Positions 51,176-59,323 of a DNA stretch of 64,000 bases are shown here, in pieces. A program made the position numbers and the translations under genes. Within the stretch, counting starts at the first letter, position 1; each line of letters starts with the position of its first letter. Source of the DNA: Flavobacterium enshiense (lineage in GTDB: Bacteria > Bacteroidota > Bacteroidia > Flavobacteriales > Flavobacteriaceae); contig NZ_CP090376.1 of the NCBI RefSeq assembly GCF_022836875.1, positions 186,001 through 250,000 of the forward strand. The letters run 5' to 3'. Under the pieces are notes generated by a model that saw only the letters and a list, made by a program, of their open reading frames with translations, ran no database searches and was not told the origin of the DNA.

Positions 51176-53455
51176 TTATTTTGTATTCTGGGAAAGCTCA
51201 TCAAATTTTGATTTCGTTTCTTCTTTTGGCCAGACGTTATTGATCACATCAATATCAGCGGTTTCCAATTTCGGGTCCAATTGAATTTTCTTCAGCGGTT
51301 TTTCTGTTGCAAAAACACGTTTCACCGTATCGTTCCCTTTTCTCCAGATTTGCACCGGGAAATGATGGTTTTCAGTCGTTCCGTCTTCAAACTGTAATTC
51401 TACGATTACCGGCATCATCATTCCGCCTGGCTTATCGAATTCCACTTCGTAGAAATACTTTGGCTGTTTAAGCTCATTTCGTACTTCAGGACTCAGTTTA
51501 TTCACATATTCCGATAATGTTTTTACATCCTGTACGTTCAACGGTTTTTTCAATTCCGGTTTAAAATCTTCGGATGCTTCAGAAACCATATACACCATTG
51601 GCTCACCATTATTTACTTTTCTTCCTCTGCGGTTGAACTGCTCTTTTACTTCTTTAGAAGGATCTTCGGTTACATAATACTGTTTCACTTCTTTAATTGC
51701 AATATCCACATAATCGGTAGAATAGAACCATCCTCTCCAGAACCAGTCCAAATCCACTGCCGAAGCATCTTCCATTGTTCTGAAGAAATCTTCTGGTGTT
51801 GGATGCTTGAACTTCCAACGCTGTGCATACGTTCTGAAAGCATGATCAAACAACTCATGACCCATAATAGTTTCACGAAGAATGTTCAATCCCGTTGCAG
51901 GTTTTGAATATCCGTTCGCTCCAAAGTTGTAAATCGTTTCCGAATTAGACATGATAGGCTCCAAAAATTTCTGGTCGCCACTCATATACGGAACAATTTT
52001 AGCAGCCGGTCCACGGCTTGAAGGGAAGTTCTTATCCCAGCTTTGCTCTGTCAAATACTCTAAGAATGTATTTAAACCTTCGTCCATCCAGGTCCACTGA
52101 CGCTCATCCGAGTTTACGATCATCGGGAAGAAATTGTGTCCTACTTCGTGGATAATCACCCCCATCATTCCGTATTTGATTCGGTCGCTTACGTATCCTT
52201 TTTCATCCGGACGCCCATAGTTCCAGCAAATCATCGGATACTCCATTCCCTGATCTTCTGCAGAAATCGAAACGGCTTTCGGATAAGGATAGTCGAATGT
52301 ATATTTTGAATACGTTTTTAACGTATGTGCCACTACTCGAGTTGAATATTCACCCCAAAGCGGATTGGCTTCCGGTGGATAACAAGATACTGCCATTACT
52401 GTTTTACCGTTTTCCAATTTAACGGCCATCATATCGTAAATGAATTTTCTTGAGGTCGAAAACGCGAAATCTCGAACGTTGTCCGCCTTAAATTTCCAGG
52501 TTTTCTTATTAGTCGAAAATCCTTTGGCAGCAGCTTCTGCTTCTTCCTGCGTTACGATTACAACTGGTTTGTCATAGGTTTTCTCAGCCAATTCATAACG
52601 TTTTACCTGCTCGGCTGTGTACACTTCTTTTCTGTTTTGCAACACTCCGGTTCCTTCCATAACGTGATCTGCCGGAACAGTGATACTCACTTCAAAATTC
52701 CCGAAAGGCAGCGCAAATTCTCCGGAACCCCAGAACTGCATGTTTTGCCAACCTTCTACGTCGTTATAAACAGCCATTCTTGGGTAAAACTGAGCGATTA
52801 CATACAGATTGTTACCATCTTTATCGAAATGCTCGTATCCGGAACGTCCTCCGTCTACCATATAATTATTGATGTTGTACCACCATTTCACATCGAAAGA
52901 AACTTTATCACCTTGTTTAAGAGGTTTTTCCAAATCGATGCGCATCATTGTTTGATTGATGGTGTAATTCATCGGCTTGCCTTTAGCGTCTTTCACATAT
53001 TCAATGTTAAAACCGCCGTCAAAACGCTGTTGCATGAATTGTCTTGAGAACTCACCAGAACTCATAGCATTGCTAACTCTTTGTCCTTGTGTTAATGGAG
53101 ATTTACCGTCCCGTTTCTTTTCATTCTGATCCAGTTGAACCCAAAGATAGGTCAGCGCTTCCGGCGAATTATTATGGTAAGTAATCGTTTCCGTACCGTA
53201 CAGCTTAGTGTTTTTATCATCCAGCTCGATGTTGATTTTGTAATCCGCCTGTTGCTGATAATAAGCCGGACCGGGAGCACCTGAAGCCGTTCTGTACGAA
53301 TTCGGGGTAGCCATTTCATGGTACATCTGACTGAATTTGTTGGTATCACTATGTCCCGGATCTCTCTTTTTATCGGCTGGTTTTGTTTCCTGTGCCAAGG
53401 CAATAAAAGGAACTGCCAAAGCTACCAATGAAAAAACTGAAACTGATTTCCTCAT
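51176..53455 (-). CDS. M1 family metallopeptidase (secreted aminopeptidase)
   Basis: A 759-residue gluzincin with a signal peptide (SVSVFSLVALAVPFIALAQ) and therefore exported. The N-terminal beta domain (~60-300) contains YKINIELDDKNTKLYGTETI and TYLWVQLDQN. The catalytic domain has the zinc motif IHEVGHNFFP (HExxH) and, 18 residues later, the Glu in WTWMDEGLNTFLEYL (~420-450). Motif AEDQGMEYPMICWN replaces the common GxMEN and is typical of the Bacteroidota subfamily. The C-terminal part is beta-rich. It starts 23 bases after the DUF6702 gene, so the two are co-transcribed. Substrate preference is unknown. Confidence 0.94.
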   Translation of the reverse strand: MRKSVSVFSLVALAVPFIALAQETKPADKKRDPGHSDTNKFSQMYHEMATPNSYRTASGAPGPAYYQQQADYKINIELDDKNTKLYGTETITYHNNSPEALTYLWVQLDQNEKKRDGKSPLTQGQRVSNAMSSGEFSRQFMQQRFDGGFNIEYVKDAKGKPMNYTINQTMMRIDLEKPLKQGDKVSFDVKWWYNINNYMVDGGRSGYEHFDKDGNNLYVIAQFYPRMAVYNDVEGWQNMQFWGSGEFALPFGNFEVSITVPADHVMEGTGVLQNRKEVYTAEQVKRYELAEKTYDKPVVIVTQEEAEAAAKGFSTNKKTWKFKADNVRDFAFSTSRKFIYDMMAVKLENGKTVMAVSCYPPEANPLWGEYSTRVVAHTLKTYSKYTFDYPYPKAVSISAEDQGMEYPMICWNYGRPDEKGYVSDRIKYGMMGVIIHEVGHNFFPMIVNSDERQWTWMDEGLNTFLEYLTEQSWDKNFPSSRGPAAKIVPYMSGDQKFLEPIMSNSETIYNFGANGYSKPATGLNILRETIMGHELFDHAFRTYAQRWKFKHPTPEDFFRTMEDASAVDLDWFWRGWFYSTDYVDIAIKEVKQYYVTEDPSKEVKEQFNRRGRKVNNGEPMVYMVSEASEDFKPELKKPLNVQDVKTLSEYVNKLSPEVRNELKQPKYFYEVEFDKPGGMMMPVIVELQFEDGTTENHHFPVQIWRKGNDTVKRVFATEKPLKKIQLDPKLETADIDVINNVWPKEETKSKFDELSQNTK

Positions 53456-53478
53456 GTTTTTATGTTGTTTTGTTTGTT

Positions 53479-53982
53479 TTAAAATTCTAAATCACCTTCT
53501 GTTTCACTATCTGTCAGCAACAAGCTTTTTTTGTTACCATAAATATTGAAATGGATGATATTTTGTTGTTCGGGATATATTTCGGTTAACACGGAGTTGT
53601 ATATCGCCATTGATGTTATTTTTTCAGGTACCGATGTGGTAAGATAACAAATCAACACATTGTCTTCTGTTTCCTTGCCTAAAAATTTCAGGGGCTTGGC
53701 CTTTCTGTTTACTGTCAGCTGCATTTTTTCAGAAAGATAATTTTTGAGAAGTTCGTTGGTTTCAGTAATTTCTTTTGGGGTAGCCAAATATATTTTCTTT
53801 TTATATTTGGTTTGAAGGGCTTTTTCGATATCGTCAATGAAAACGCGTGCCGTTATCTGCACCTCTTTTTTCTTGTCCGAATAATTTATCTGATAGATAC
53901 CAACATAGAACTTGTGCAAAGCAAAAGAGCTCAGCACAACAAAAAGAAATACCGGCAAAAGAAGCTGAAAATATTTCCTCAT
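53479..53982 (-). CDS. DUF6702 family protein
   Basis: A 167-residue exported or membrane-anchored protein (LLLPVFLFVVLSSFALHKFYV) whose body matches the DUF6702 pattern seen beside M1 peptidases in Flavobacteriaceae: FYVGIYQINYSDKKKEVQIT, ARVFIDDIEKAL, LNEKLQL-type segment (here NYLSEKMQLTV) and CYLTTSVPEKI. The fold is predicted beta-rich with no catalytic motif I can name. The place directly upstream of the M1 peptidase suggests a partner or chaperone role. Function is unknown in the literature as far as I know. Confidence 0.85.
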   Translation of the reverse strand: MRKYFQLLLPVFLFVVLSSFALHKFYVGIYQINYSDKKKEVQITARVFIDDIEKALQTKYKKKIYLATPKEITETNELLKNYLSEKMQLTVNRKAKPLKFLGKETEDNVLICYLTTSVPEKITSMAIYNSVLTEIYPEQQNIIHFNIYGNKKSLLLTDSETEGDLEF

Positions 53983-54008
53983 GCCTCAAAAGTAGTAAAA
54001 GATATTAT

Positions 54009-54803
54009 TTACTGATTTTTTTTATGATATTCTTCACTTTTTTTCTGCAGAAAATCAATCAGTTCGAATTCTTTTTTTGGATTAAGCAGCGCTCTGCTAT
54101 CCGGAGAAGTATCATCACAATACGCTAGAAACAAATCGATTTCTTCCAGTTTGAGTTTAAGGGTTTCGGTAAAGAATTGGGGATCGAATTTTTCTTTCAC
54201 CCCTTCGGAGAAGATTTTATCAGTTACATATTCAATTTTCTTTTCTTTGGGCTTATGACCAAAAATAGCATCTTTAGCTTTTTTGCCTAACGCTATAAAA
54301 TCCATACCGCTGAAACTGTTTCCGCTACCGGGAGTAATCTGTGCCAAAGAATTGTCAACCTTATTGTACTTAGGCAACGGATTAGAGAAATCTATCTTTT
54401 TTTCATCCACATCCACCGTTTTAATTTTGAGGTTTTTGGAATCCGCTTCCAGGTTACCGGTTAACGTATAAGGTCGGACCACAACTTCGTCGAGTTCGTT
54501 AACTTTAACCGAAAGGCGTATTTTGACAACTTCATTATCGAGATGTGACTTATTAATTATCAAAACCGATGAATTAAAGGCGATGGCACTAAAAACCAGC
54601 GTATCCCTTTCTTTCACGAATAAGCTGAAATTTCCTTTATTGTCGGTAATCGTAATCCTTTTCGAAGTAATATTTCTAACAACAATATTATCCACGTCCA
54701 GGGAATCAGCAACTACCACTCCCCGAAACAATACGCGGTTAACATCTTGAGCCGTTACGGTTAACGACAACAACATCAAAAAAATAAGCACTTTACTTTT
54801 CAT
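54009..54803 (-). CDS. Carboxypeptidase-regulatory-like exported protein (paralogue A)
   Basis: A 264-residue exported protein. A signal peptide (KSKVLIFLMLLSLTVTAQ) is followed by a carboxypeptidase-regulatory-like beta-sandwich (~25-110; RGVVVADSLDVDNIVVRNIT, TDNKGNFSLFVKERDTLVFS, LDEVVVRPYTLTG). The C-terminal part (~190-260) is helical with FDPQFFTETLKLKLEEIDLF. It is a distant paralogue of the two next genes, sharing the layout and the final helix. It overlaps paralogue B2 by 11 bases, so they are one operon with DUF6702 and the M1 peptidase. Such domains often sit in TonB-related or secreted proteins; this one has no plug. Function is unknown. Confidence 0.88.
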   Translation of the reverse strand: MKSKVLIFLMLLSLTVTAQDVNRVLFRGVVVADSLDVDNIVVRNITSKRITITDNKGNFSLFVKERDTLVFSAIAFNSSVLIINKSHLDNEVVKIRLSVKVNELDEVVVRPYTLTGNLEADSKNLKIKTVDVDEKKIDFSNPLPKYNKVDNSLAQITPGSGNSFSGMDFIALGKKAKDAIFGHKPKEKKIEYVTDKIFSEGVKEKFDPQFFTETLKLKLEEIDLFLAYCDDTSPDSRALLNPKKEFELIDFLQKKSEEYHKKNQ

Positions 54804-55518
54804 CGGACAATCGTTTTAGATATTCAGACGCCAGTTTTACCAATTCCAACTCTATCAGCGGTTTTTTCTTTCCTCTTACCTGATTGGCCAATTCCTGATT
54901 TTCCGCAGCGAAAACGAAAAAACCATTTACCTGAGCAGGTGGAATCTTTAATTCTTCAATAAAATAGTTTTCGTCAAATAGGGCGGAAAGTTTCTGCTGA
55001 AGCATTTCCGAACGCTCGACTTTGATTTCTTTTTTCAGTTGTTTTGTTCTTCCGGTTATGGCATTAATTATGGGATCTACGGGGATTATTCCCGAACCTG
55101 TAGTAGCCGTATAATATCTTCGTTCTGCAGGCGTATACGCTTTCATCCCTTTCGGCACAATTCCCAGACTAACGGCATTGACACCACTATCAGTAATCAC
55201 TACTTCTTTTAACTGGGTAACTTTTAGCCTCATTTTCACCACAAAAGGCAGATAATCAAAATCCTCTTTTTCAATAACAATTCGTTTCTCGTTTAACTGA
55301 ACGGATGTAAAAACCAATGTATCACCGGGTTTTGCATAAATGGAAAACAATCCGTCTTCCGAAGTAGCCACTACTTTTCCCGAAGCCTGATTTACTATAT
55401 TAACTCCCTGCAAATCTTTCACCTCGGCAACCACCTTCCCGTTTAGAAGTTTTGCATCTTGAGCAGAACAAATCGTCACAATTAAAAAAGAAACTAAAAA
55501 AAGTAATTTATTTTTCAT
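54793..55518 (-). CDS. Carboxypeptidase-regulatory-like exported protein (paralogue B2)
   Basis: A 241-residue exported protein with a signal peptide (KNKLLFLVSFLIVTICSAQ), a carboxypeptidase-regulatory-like domain (~22-110; LNGKVVAEVKDLQGVNIVNQ, DGLFSIYAKPGDTLVFTSVQ, LKEVVITDSGVN), a basic middle region with TPAERRYYTATTGSG and a C-terminal helical region ending KLASEYLKRLSDEK. It is closely related to B3, with the same C-terminal 14 residues and identical runs such as DGLFSIYAKPGDTLVFT. B2 and B3 are products of a tandem duplication. It heads an operon with paralogue A, DUF6702 and the M1 peptidase. Function is unknown. Confidence 0.88.
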   Translation of the reverse strand: MKNKLLFLVSFLIVTICSAQDAKLLNGKVVAEVKDLQGVNIVNQASGKVVATSEDGLFSIYAKPGDTLVFTSVQLNEKRIVIEKEDFDYLPFVVKMRLKVTQLKEVVITDSGVNAVSLGIVPKGMKAYTPAERRYYTATTGSGIIPVDPIINAITGRTKQLKKEIKVERSEMLQQKLSALFDENYFIEELKIPPAQVNGFFVFAAENQELANQVRGKKKPLIELELVKLASEYLKRLSDEK

Positions 55519-55845
55519 CTACACTAATTTAAAACTGAGCCTTATACACCATAGGAAAGCTTGCTCATTACCTATCAGGCACATATTAAAAAAACATTTC
55601 TAAGTTGTAGTGAAAACATTACACCTTAAAGTTACGTTAATAATCTGAATTACTGACACATACATAAAACAAAAAAATCATTTTTTTTGCGAATGATGCA
55701 AAACCCGTACTATTGACAGAACTTACAAAAAAAAGGAATCATCCTTCAATAAATACAGATTTTTACCACAACGTAAAAGTACTGGCTAGGTTTGCTAATT
55801 TAGTACCAATAGCTTTGTAATTTTTTATTAAATGAGAAATCCGAT
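55519..55845. other. Intergenic remains of the tandem duplication
   Basis: No complete gene. It holds a terminator-like hairpin (55671-55697), a TAACTTTA box on the minus strand (55634-55627) that may drive paralogue B2, and a 93-base stretch (55762-55854) copied from the region upstream of B3. Otherwise it is AT-rich with no other visible structure. Confidence 0.6.
55671..55697 (-). terminator. Terminator-like hairpin upstream of paralogue B2
   Basis: Six-base-pair stem ATCATT/AATGAT with a 9-base loop, then six T on the minus strand. It could stop read-through from B3, or act as an attenuator in the leader. Confidence 0.45.
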
Positions 55846-55854
55846 TCCTTTCAA
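55762..55854. repeat. Duplicated upstream segment, copy near B2
   Basis: This aligns without gaps to 56704-56796, about three quarters identical by eye, with one long conserved block at its right end (GTAATTTTTT... to CCTTTCAA). A near-promoter box (TACTTTTA here, TATTTTTA there, minus strand) occurs at the same place in both. It marks one end of the duplicated unit. Confidence 0.75.
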
Positions 55855-55920
55855 CACTACCCTGTTCGCTCCCTAAGCTGTTGCAATTAGCAAAAAAAAT
55901 AAAAGCACGTTACTTTTCAT
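55846..55920 (-). pseudogene. Stub of paralogue A left after tandem duplication
   Basis: On the minus strand from 55920 it reads M-K-S-N-V-L-L-F-F-L-L-I-A-T-A, then TAG, then G-A-N-R-V-V-L-K-G. Paralogue A begins M-K-S-K-V-L-I-F-L-M-L-L-...-T-A-Q-D-V-N-R-V-L-F-R-G. The stop replaces the Gln codon. The ATG overlaps the B3 stop by 11 bases, exactly as paralogue A overlaps B2. After about 25 codons similarity ends and the copied upstream segment begins. Confidence 0.75.
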
Positions 55921-56632
55921 CGGACAACCTTTTAATATATTCAGAAGCCAGTTTTATCAATTCAAATTTTATCAGCCATTTATTTTTCTGTTGAATAACA
56001 TTCGTAAATCCCTGATTTTCGGCAACAAAAACATAAAACCCATACAATTGTTCCGATGGAATCTTCAGTTCGTCAACAAAATAATCTTCACTAAATATAT
56101 GCTCAAGTTTATGCTGCAAACTTTGACTCCTCATGACGGCAACAATTTCTTTCTTGCGTCGTTTAGCCGTCCCATCCAGGGCATAAATCAAGGATTTTAA
56201 CGGTCCCGTTTGCGCCGCATAATATCTTTTTACAGCTCTTTCTTCCGGCGAGCGCGTTTTTATTCCTTTCGGCACCAATCCCAAACTTTCTGCAGTAATG
56301 TTGTTTTTTTCGATATAAACCTCCTGCAACAGGATCACTTTTACTTTCATCTTTACCAAAAAAGGCAGATAATCAAAATCTTCTTTTTCGACAACCAGGC
56401 GCTTTTCATTCAGCTGCACAGCAGTAAAAACCAAAGTATCTCCGGGCTTTGCATAAATAGAAAACAATCCGTCTGCTTCCGTCGCGATTTCTTTCTTTGA
56501 TGCAAGATTATTTACGTTAATTCCCTGCAGTTCTTTAACGTCCGCAACTACCTGACCTTTCAGAAGTCTTGTCCCTTGAGCTGAACAAACCGTCATAATT
56601 AAAAAAATAAAAAAAAGTAATTTATTTTTCAT
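55910..56632 (-). CDS. Carboxypeptidase-regulatory-like exported protein (paralogue B3)
   Basis: A 240-residue exported protein, start at ATG 56632 (MKNKLLFFIFLIMTVCSAQ); an in-frame TTG two codons upstream is less likely. The carboxypeptidase-regulatory-like domain (~20-108) has LKGQVVADVKELQGINVNNL and DGLFSIYAKPGDTLVFTAVQ. The middle is basic (GTAKRRKKEIVAVMRSQSL), and the C-terminus ends LASEYIKRLSDEK. It is the sister of B2 after tandem duplication; the stub of a second paralogue A follows it. Upstream is a 93-base copy of the region before B2, a near-promoter box (56716-56723) and a possible leader hairpin (56675-56700). Function is unknown. Confidence 0.86.
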   Translation of the reverse strand: MKNKLLFFIFLIMTVCSAQGTRLLKGQVVADVKELQGINVNNLASKKEIATEADGLFSIYAKPGDTLVFTAVQLNEKRLVVEKEDFDYLPFLVKMKVKVILLQEVYIEKNNITAESLGLVPKGIKTRSPEERAVKRYYAAQTGPLKSLIYALDGTAKRRKKEIVAVMRSQSLQHKLEHIFSEDYFVDELKIPSEQLYGFYVFVAENQGFTNVIQQKNKWLIKFELIKLASEYIKRLSDEK

Positions 56633-56703
56633 CCACAATCATTAAAAAACAGTTCTTGTAAAAAAGAAAGATACATTCTTCATCTTTCAAAAGAAAGAAT
56701 TTA

Positions 56704-56796
56704 TTTACCAAAGCGTAAAAATATGAGCTGCACTTCCCAATTTTATGCCAACGGATTCGTAATTTTTTGTTAAACGAGAAATTCGATTCCTTTCAA
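56704..56796. repeat. Duplicated upstream segment, copy near B3
   Basis: Partner of 55762-55854, same length and no gaps. It lies between paralogue B3 and the divergent pepE promoter. Confidence 0.75.
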
Positions 56797-56814
56797 TTCA
56801 TTTTTGAAATTAGT

Positions 56815-56822
56815 TAACTTTG
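56815..56822 (+). promoter_or_regulatory. -7 element of pepE
   Basis: TAACTTTG matches TAnnTTTG exactly; RNA should begin near 56826, about 13 bases before the ATG at 56839. Confidence 0.6.
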
Positions 56823-56838
56823 CGACAAAGATTTGAAA

Positions 56839-57546
56839 ATGAAACGAATTATTATTGCCAGCACCTCAACGCTATATGAAGGAAGTTATCTGGAGTACTT
56901 ACTTCCCACGTTAAAAACGCATTTCAACGGAATCGAAAAAATTCTTTTTATCCCGTATGCCAGACCGGGCGGAATTTCACACGATGACTATACAAAAAAA
57001 GTAAGCGAGGCTTTTGCAAAAATCGATATTGCTGTAAACGGACTTCATGAATTCGAAAATCCTATCGAAGCGCTGCAACAGGCGAAAGGTATTTTTACCG
57101 GTGGTGGCAATACGTTTTTACTGGTTACCCAATTGTACAAAACCGGAATTATTGAAACGCTTGTGAATGTGGTAAAAAACGGAACACCCTATTTGGGAAC
57201 CTCAGCCGGCAGCAACATCTGCGGACTTACCATGGGGACCACCAATGACATGCCTATCGTTTATCCGCCGAGTTTCAATACGCTGGCTTTTGTTCCTTTT
57301 AATATCAATCCGCATTATCTTGATCCTATTGAAGGTTCTACACACATGGGAGAAACTCGTGAAACCCGAATTAACGAATTCCATAATTTTAATTCGCAGC
57401 CCGTTTTGGGATTACGCGAAGGAAGTTGGCTGGAAGTGCAGGATAGCAAAATAACCCTAAAAGGAGCTTTACCAGCCCGATTATTCAAACAGAATCAGGA
57501 AGCGGTTGAACTCGAAACCGGAGCTGATTTATCAAACTTAAAATAA
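56839..57546 (+). CDS. pepE: Dipeptidase E (aspartyl dipeptidase, S51 family)
   Basis: A 235-residue cytosolic serine peptidase that cleaves dipeptides with N-terminal Asp. I chose ATG 56839 (MKRIIIASTSTLYEG); a TTG two codons before is unlikely. Motifs are ILFIPYARPGG, the substrate loop GIFTGGGNTFLLVTQL (~75-90) and the nucleophile elbow YLGTSAGSNICGLTMGTTNDMP in part (~115-136, Ser in TSAGSN), with a His in NPHYLDP (~157) as the likely base. Length is that of E. coli PepE. It is convergent with nothing; the gene after it is separated by a large inverted repeat. Confidence 0.93.
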   Translation: MKRIIIASTSTLYEGSYLEYLLPTLKTHFNGIEKILFIPYARPGGISHDDYTKKVSEAFAKIDIAVNGLHEFENPIEALQQAKGIFTGGGNTFLLVTQLYKTGIIETLVNVVKNGTPYLGTSAGSNICGLTMGTTNDMPIVYPPSFNTLAFVPFNINPHYLDPIEGSTHMGETRETRINEFHNFNSQPVLGLREGSWLEVQDSKITLKGALPARLFKQNQEAVELETGADLSNLK

Positions 57547-57564
57547 GCCCATTTTAAATCCATA

Positions 57565-57615
57565 CTGATTTATATAAATTTAGTAAGAATTTTTTCTTAA
57601 ATTTGTATAAATCAG
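57565..57615 (+). promoter_or_regulatory. Imperfect inverted repeat carrying the promoter of the DUF155 gene
   Basis: CTGATTTATATAAATTTA (57565-57582) is the imperfect reverse complement of TAAATTTGTATAAATCAG (57598-57615). The right arm contains the exact -7 box TAAATTTG (57598-57605), and RNA would begin near 57609. A central T-run suggests it can also end pepE transcription. Confidence 0.55.
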
Positions 57616-57621
57616 TTGGTT

Positions 57622-58404
57622 ATGGAAATTCGAATCGAGGCCATACAGATTGCGGAGTCTTTTAACATCAAAAAGTTCCGCACCGAATTTCGTACCGAAG
57701 CTTTTTCGGGTTCGACTTCCGAGGTATTTTATGCGCTTACGGACAGCAACCGTTATCTGTATATTTTTGATTACGGTGTAGTCGTTTTTGCCAATTACGA
57801 CCCTATTGCCAAAAGCGAATTTCTGAACTTCGTTACAAATTATGCAATAAATCCGGTCGATTTAAATTTATCTGAGGAATACATTATCAAAACAGATGCA
57901 ACCCCCGATAAAATAGTTGTCAAAAACAACTTTGTCATCACGTCGCAAATAGATCCTTCTTTATTGCGGATCGTAATGCTTAACACCGGACAGTCCGTTG
58001 CTTTGGAATATTACGAAGTACTTACAGACGAACTCATCACTTCCTCTAAGCATTATATTCTTGAGTTGGAACAAAAAGGCCGGCTTAGCATTTCAAAAAC
58101 AGATTTACTGAAATATATCGGAAAGGTTCTGAATGTCAAAAACAGTATTGTTGACAATTTATACATACTGGACGACCCCAATCTGGTTTGGGACAATGAG
58201 GAACTCAACCTGCTTAACCGCAACCTGAAGAATAATTTCGATATCCATCCCCGTTTTAAAGATCTTGATTACCGTTTGCAAATTGTTGAAGACAACCTGA
58301 CACTGTTTACCGATGTTTTAAACGTTCGGGAAAGTCATCGCTTGGAATGGATCATTATAATCTTAATCGCTTTTGAAATTATAATGGCGCTATTTGTCTA
58401 TTGA
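57622..58404 (+). CDS. DUF155/RMD1 family membrane protein
   Basis: A 260-residue protein of the RMD1/Sif3 family (DUF155), known from yeast mitochondria and widely in bacteria. Start at ATG 57622 (MEIRIEAIQIAESFNIK). The domain covers nearly the whole protein: FYALTDSNRYLYIFDYGVVV, FANYDPIAKSEFL, SVALEYYEVLTDELI, NLYILDDPNLVWDNEELNLL and RLQIVEDNLTLFTDVLNVRE, followed by one C-terminal membrane helix (WIIIILIAFEIIMALFVY). The tail-anchored layout is the family norm. The molecular role in bacteria is not known. Confidence 0.9.
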   Translation: MEIRIEAIQIAESFNIKKFRTEFRTEAFSGSTSEVFYALTDSNRYLYIFDYGVVVFANYDPIAKSEFLNFVTNYAINPVDLNLSEEYIIKTDATPDKIVVKNNFVITSQIDPSLLRIVMLNTGQSVALEYYEVLTDELITSSKHYILELEQKGRLSISKTDLLKYIGKVLNVKNSIVDNLYILDDPNLVWDNEELNLLNRNLKNNFDIHPRFKDLDYRLQIVEDNLTLFTDVLNVRESHRLEWIIIILIAFEIIMALFVY

Positions 58405-58430
58405 GAAAATATATCAGAATCCGATAAAAA

Positions 58431-58460
58431 CAAAAAAGCCTCAAACTTTCGTTTAAGGCT
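58431..58460 (-). terminator. Terminator of the tRNA-Gly pair
   Basis: AGCCT...AGGCT stem with an inner AAAC/GTTT stem (58437-58460), followed by six T on the minus strand. Confidence 0.8.
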
Positions 58461-58464
58461 CTAG

Positions 58465-58537
<73 letters not shown>

Positions 58538-58574
58538 AGGTGATGATCTTTTAAAACTTTCATCTAAGTTTTGG

Positions 58575-58647
<73 letters not shown>

Positions 58648-58659
58648 ATTATTTCGGTG

Positions 58660-58691
58660 CAAATATAGATAAATATTTATTCTAAAAACAA
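58660..58691 (-). promoter_or_regulatory. Promoter of the tRNA-Gly pair
   Basis: On the minus strand TTG (58691-58689), 21-base spacer, TATATTTG (58667-58660). RNA should begin near 58656, 9 bases before the first tRNA. Confidence 0.7.
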
Positions 58692-58818
58692 ACTTTTTTT
58701 TAAAAAAATATCATGTAACTTGAAGCAACTTTTAAAGTTTTCCATCATCTAATATATAATTGATTTATTTTTAAACCGTTAGACACAGACAACCTTCACT
58801 AAAAACAACTGAAATTTT

Positions 58819-59256
58819 ATGATTTTAATCCGTCAAATAGAAGCCGAGGACACTTTTTCTGTCAGACAACCCGTTTTAAGACCGGGCAAACCAATAGAAA
58901 GCTGTCATTTCGAAGGCGATAATTTAGGGACCACAGCACACTTCGGACTTTCAGAAAACGAAGAATTACTGGCTGTCGTTTCGCTTTTCAAAAAAGATTA
59001 TCCCAATTGCTCTATTGAGAACCAATTCCAAATGCGAGGCATGGCCGTTCTGGAAAACCACCAGCGCATGGGATTTGGCGAACAGTTAGTGAAAAAGGCA
59101 GAGCATTTCGTGAAAGAAAAAAACGGGAGACTGATTTGGTTCAATGCCAGGGAAATAGCAATCCCATTTTATGAAAGACTGGGCTATAAAATTTACGGAA
59201 ATCCATTCGAAATAACTGAAATTGGTAAGCATTTCGTCATGTACAAACGCCTCTAA
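58819..59256 (+). CDS. GNAT family N-acetyltransferase
   Basis: A 145-residue acetyl-CoA-dependent acetyltransferase. The core has MRGMAVLENHQRMGFGEQLV (~70-89), whose QRMGFG is the acetyl-CoA pyrophosphate loop (Q/RxxGxG/A), and the C-terminal segment IPFYERLGYKIYGNPFEI with the typical FYERLGY. N-terminal residues RPGKPIESCHFEGDNLGTTA are characteristic of the YitI/ElaA-related flavobacterial branch. The substrate is unknown. It is followed after 67 bases by an L,D-transpeptidase gene; a link between them is only positional. Confidence 0.92.
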   Translation: MILIRQIEAEDTFSVRQPVLRPGKPIESCHFEGDNLGTTAHFGLSENEELLAVVSLFKKDYPNCSIENQFQMRGMAVLENHQRMGFGEQLVKKAEHFVKEKNGRLIWFNAREIAIPFYERLGYKIYGNPFEITEIGKHFVMYKRL

Positions 59257-59323
59257 AATGTTAAAAAACAATGTCAGCCTTAGTATTTTTCGTAACTTTC
59301 CTAGCGTAAAAATATTATTTACC

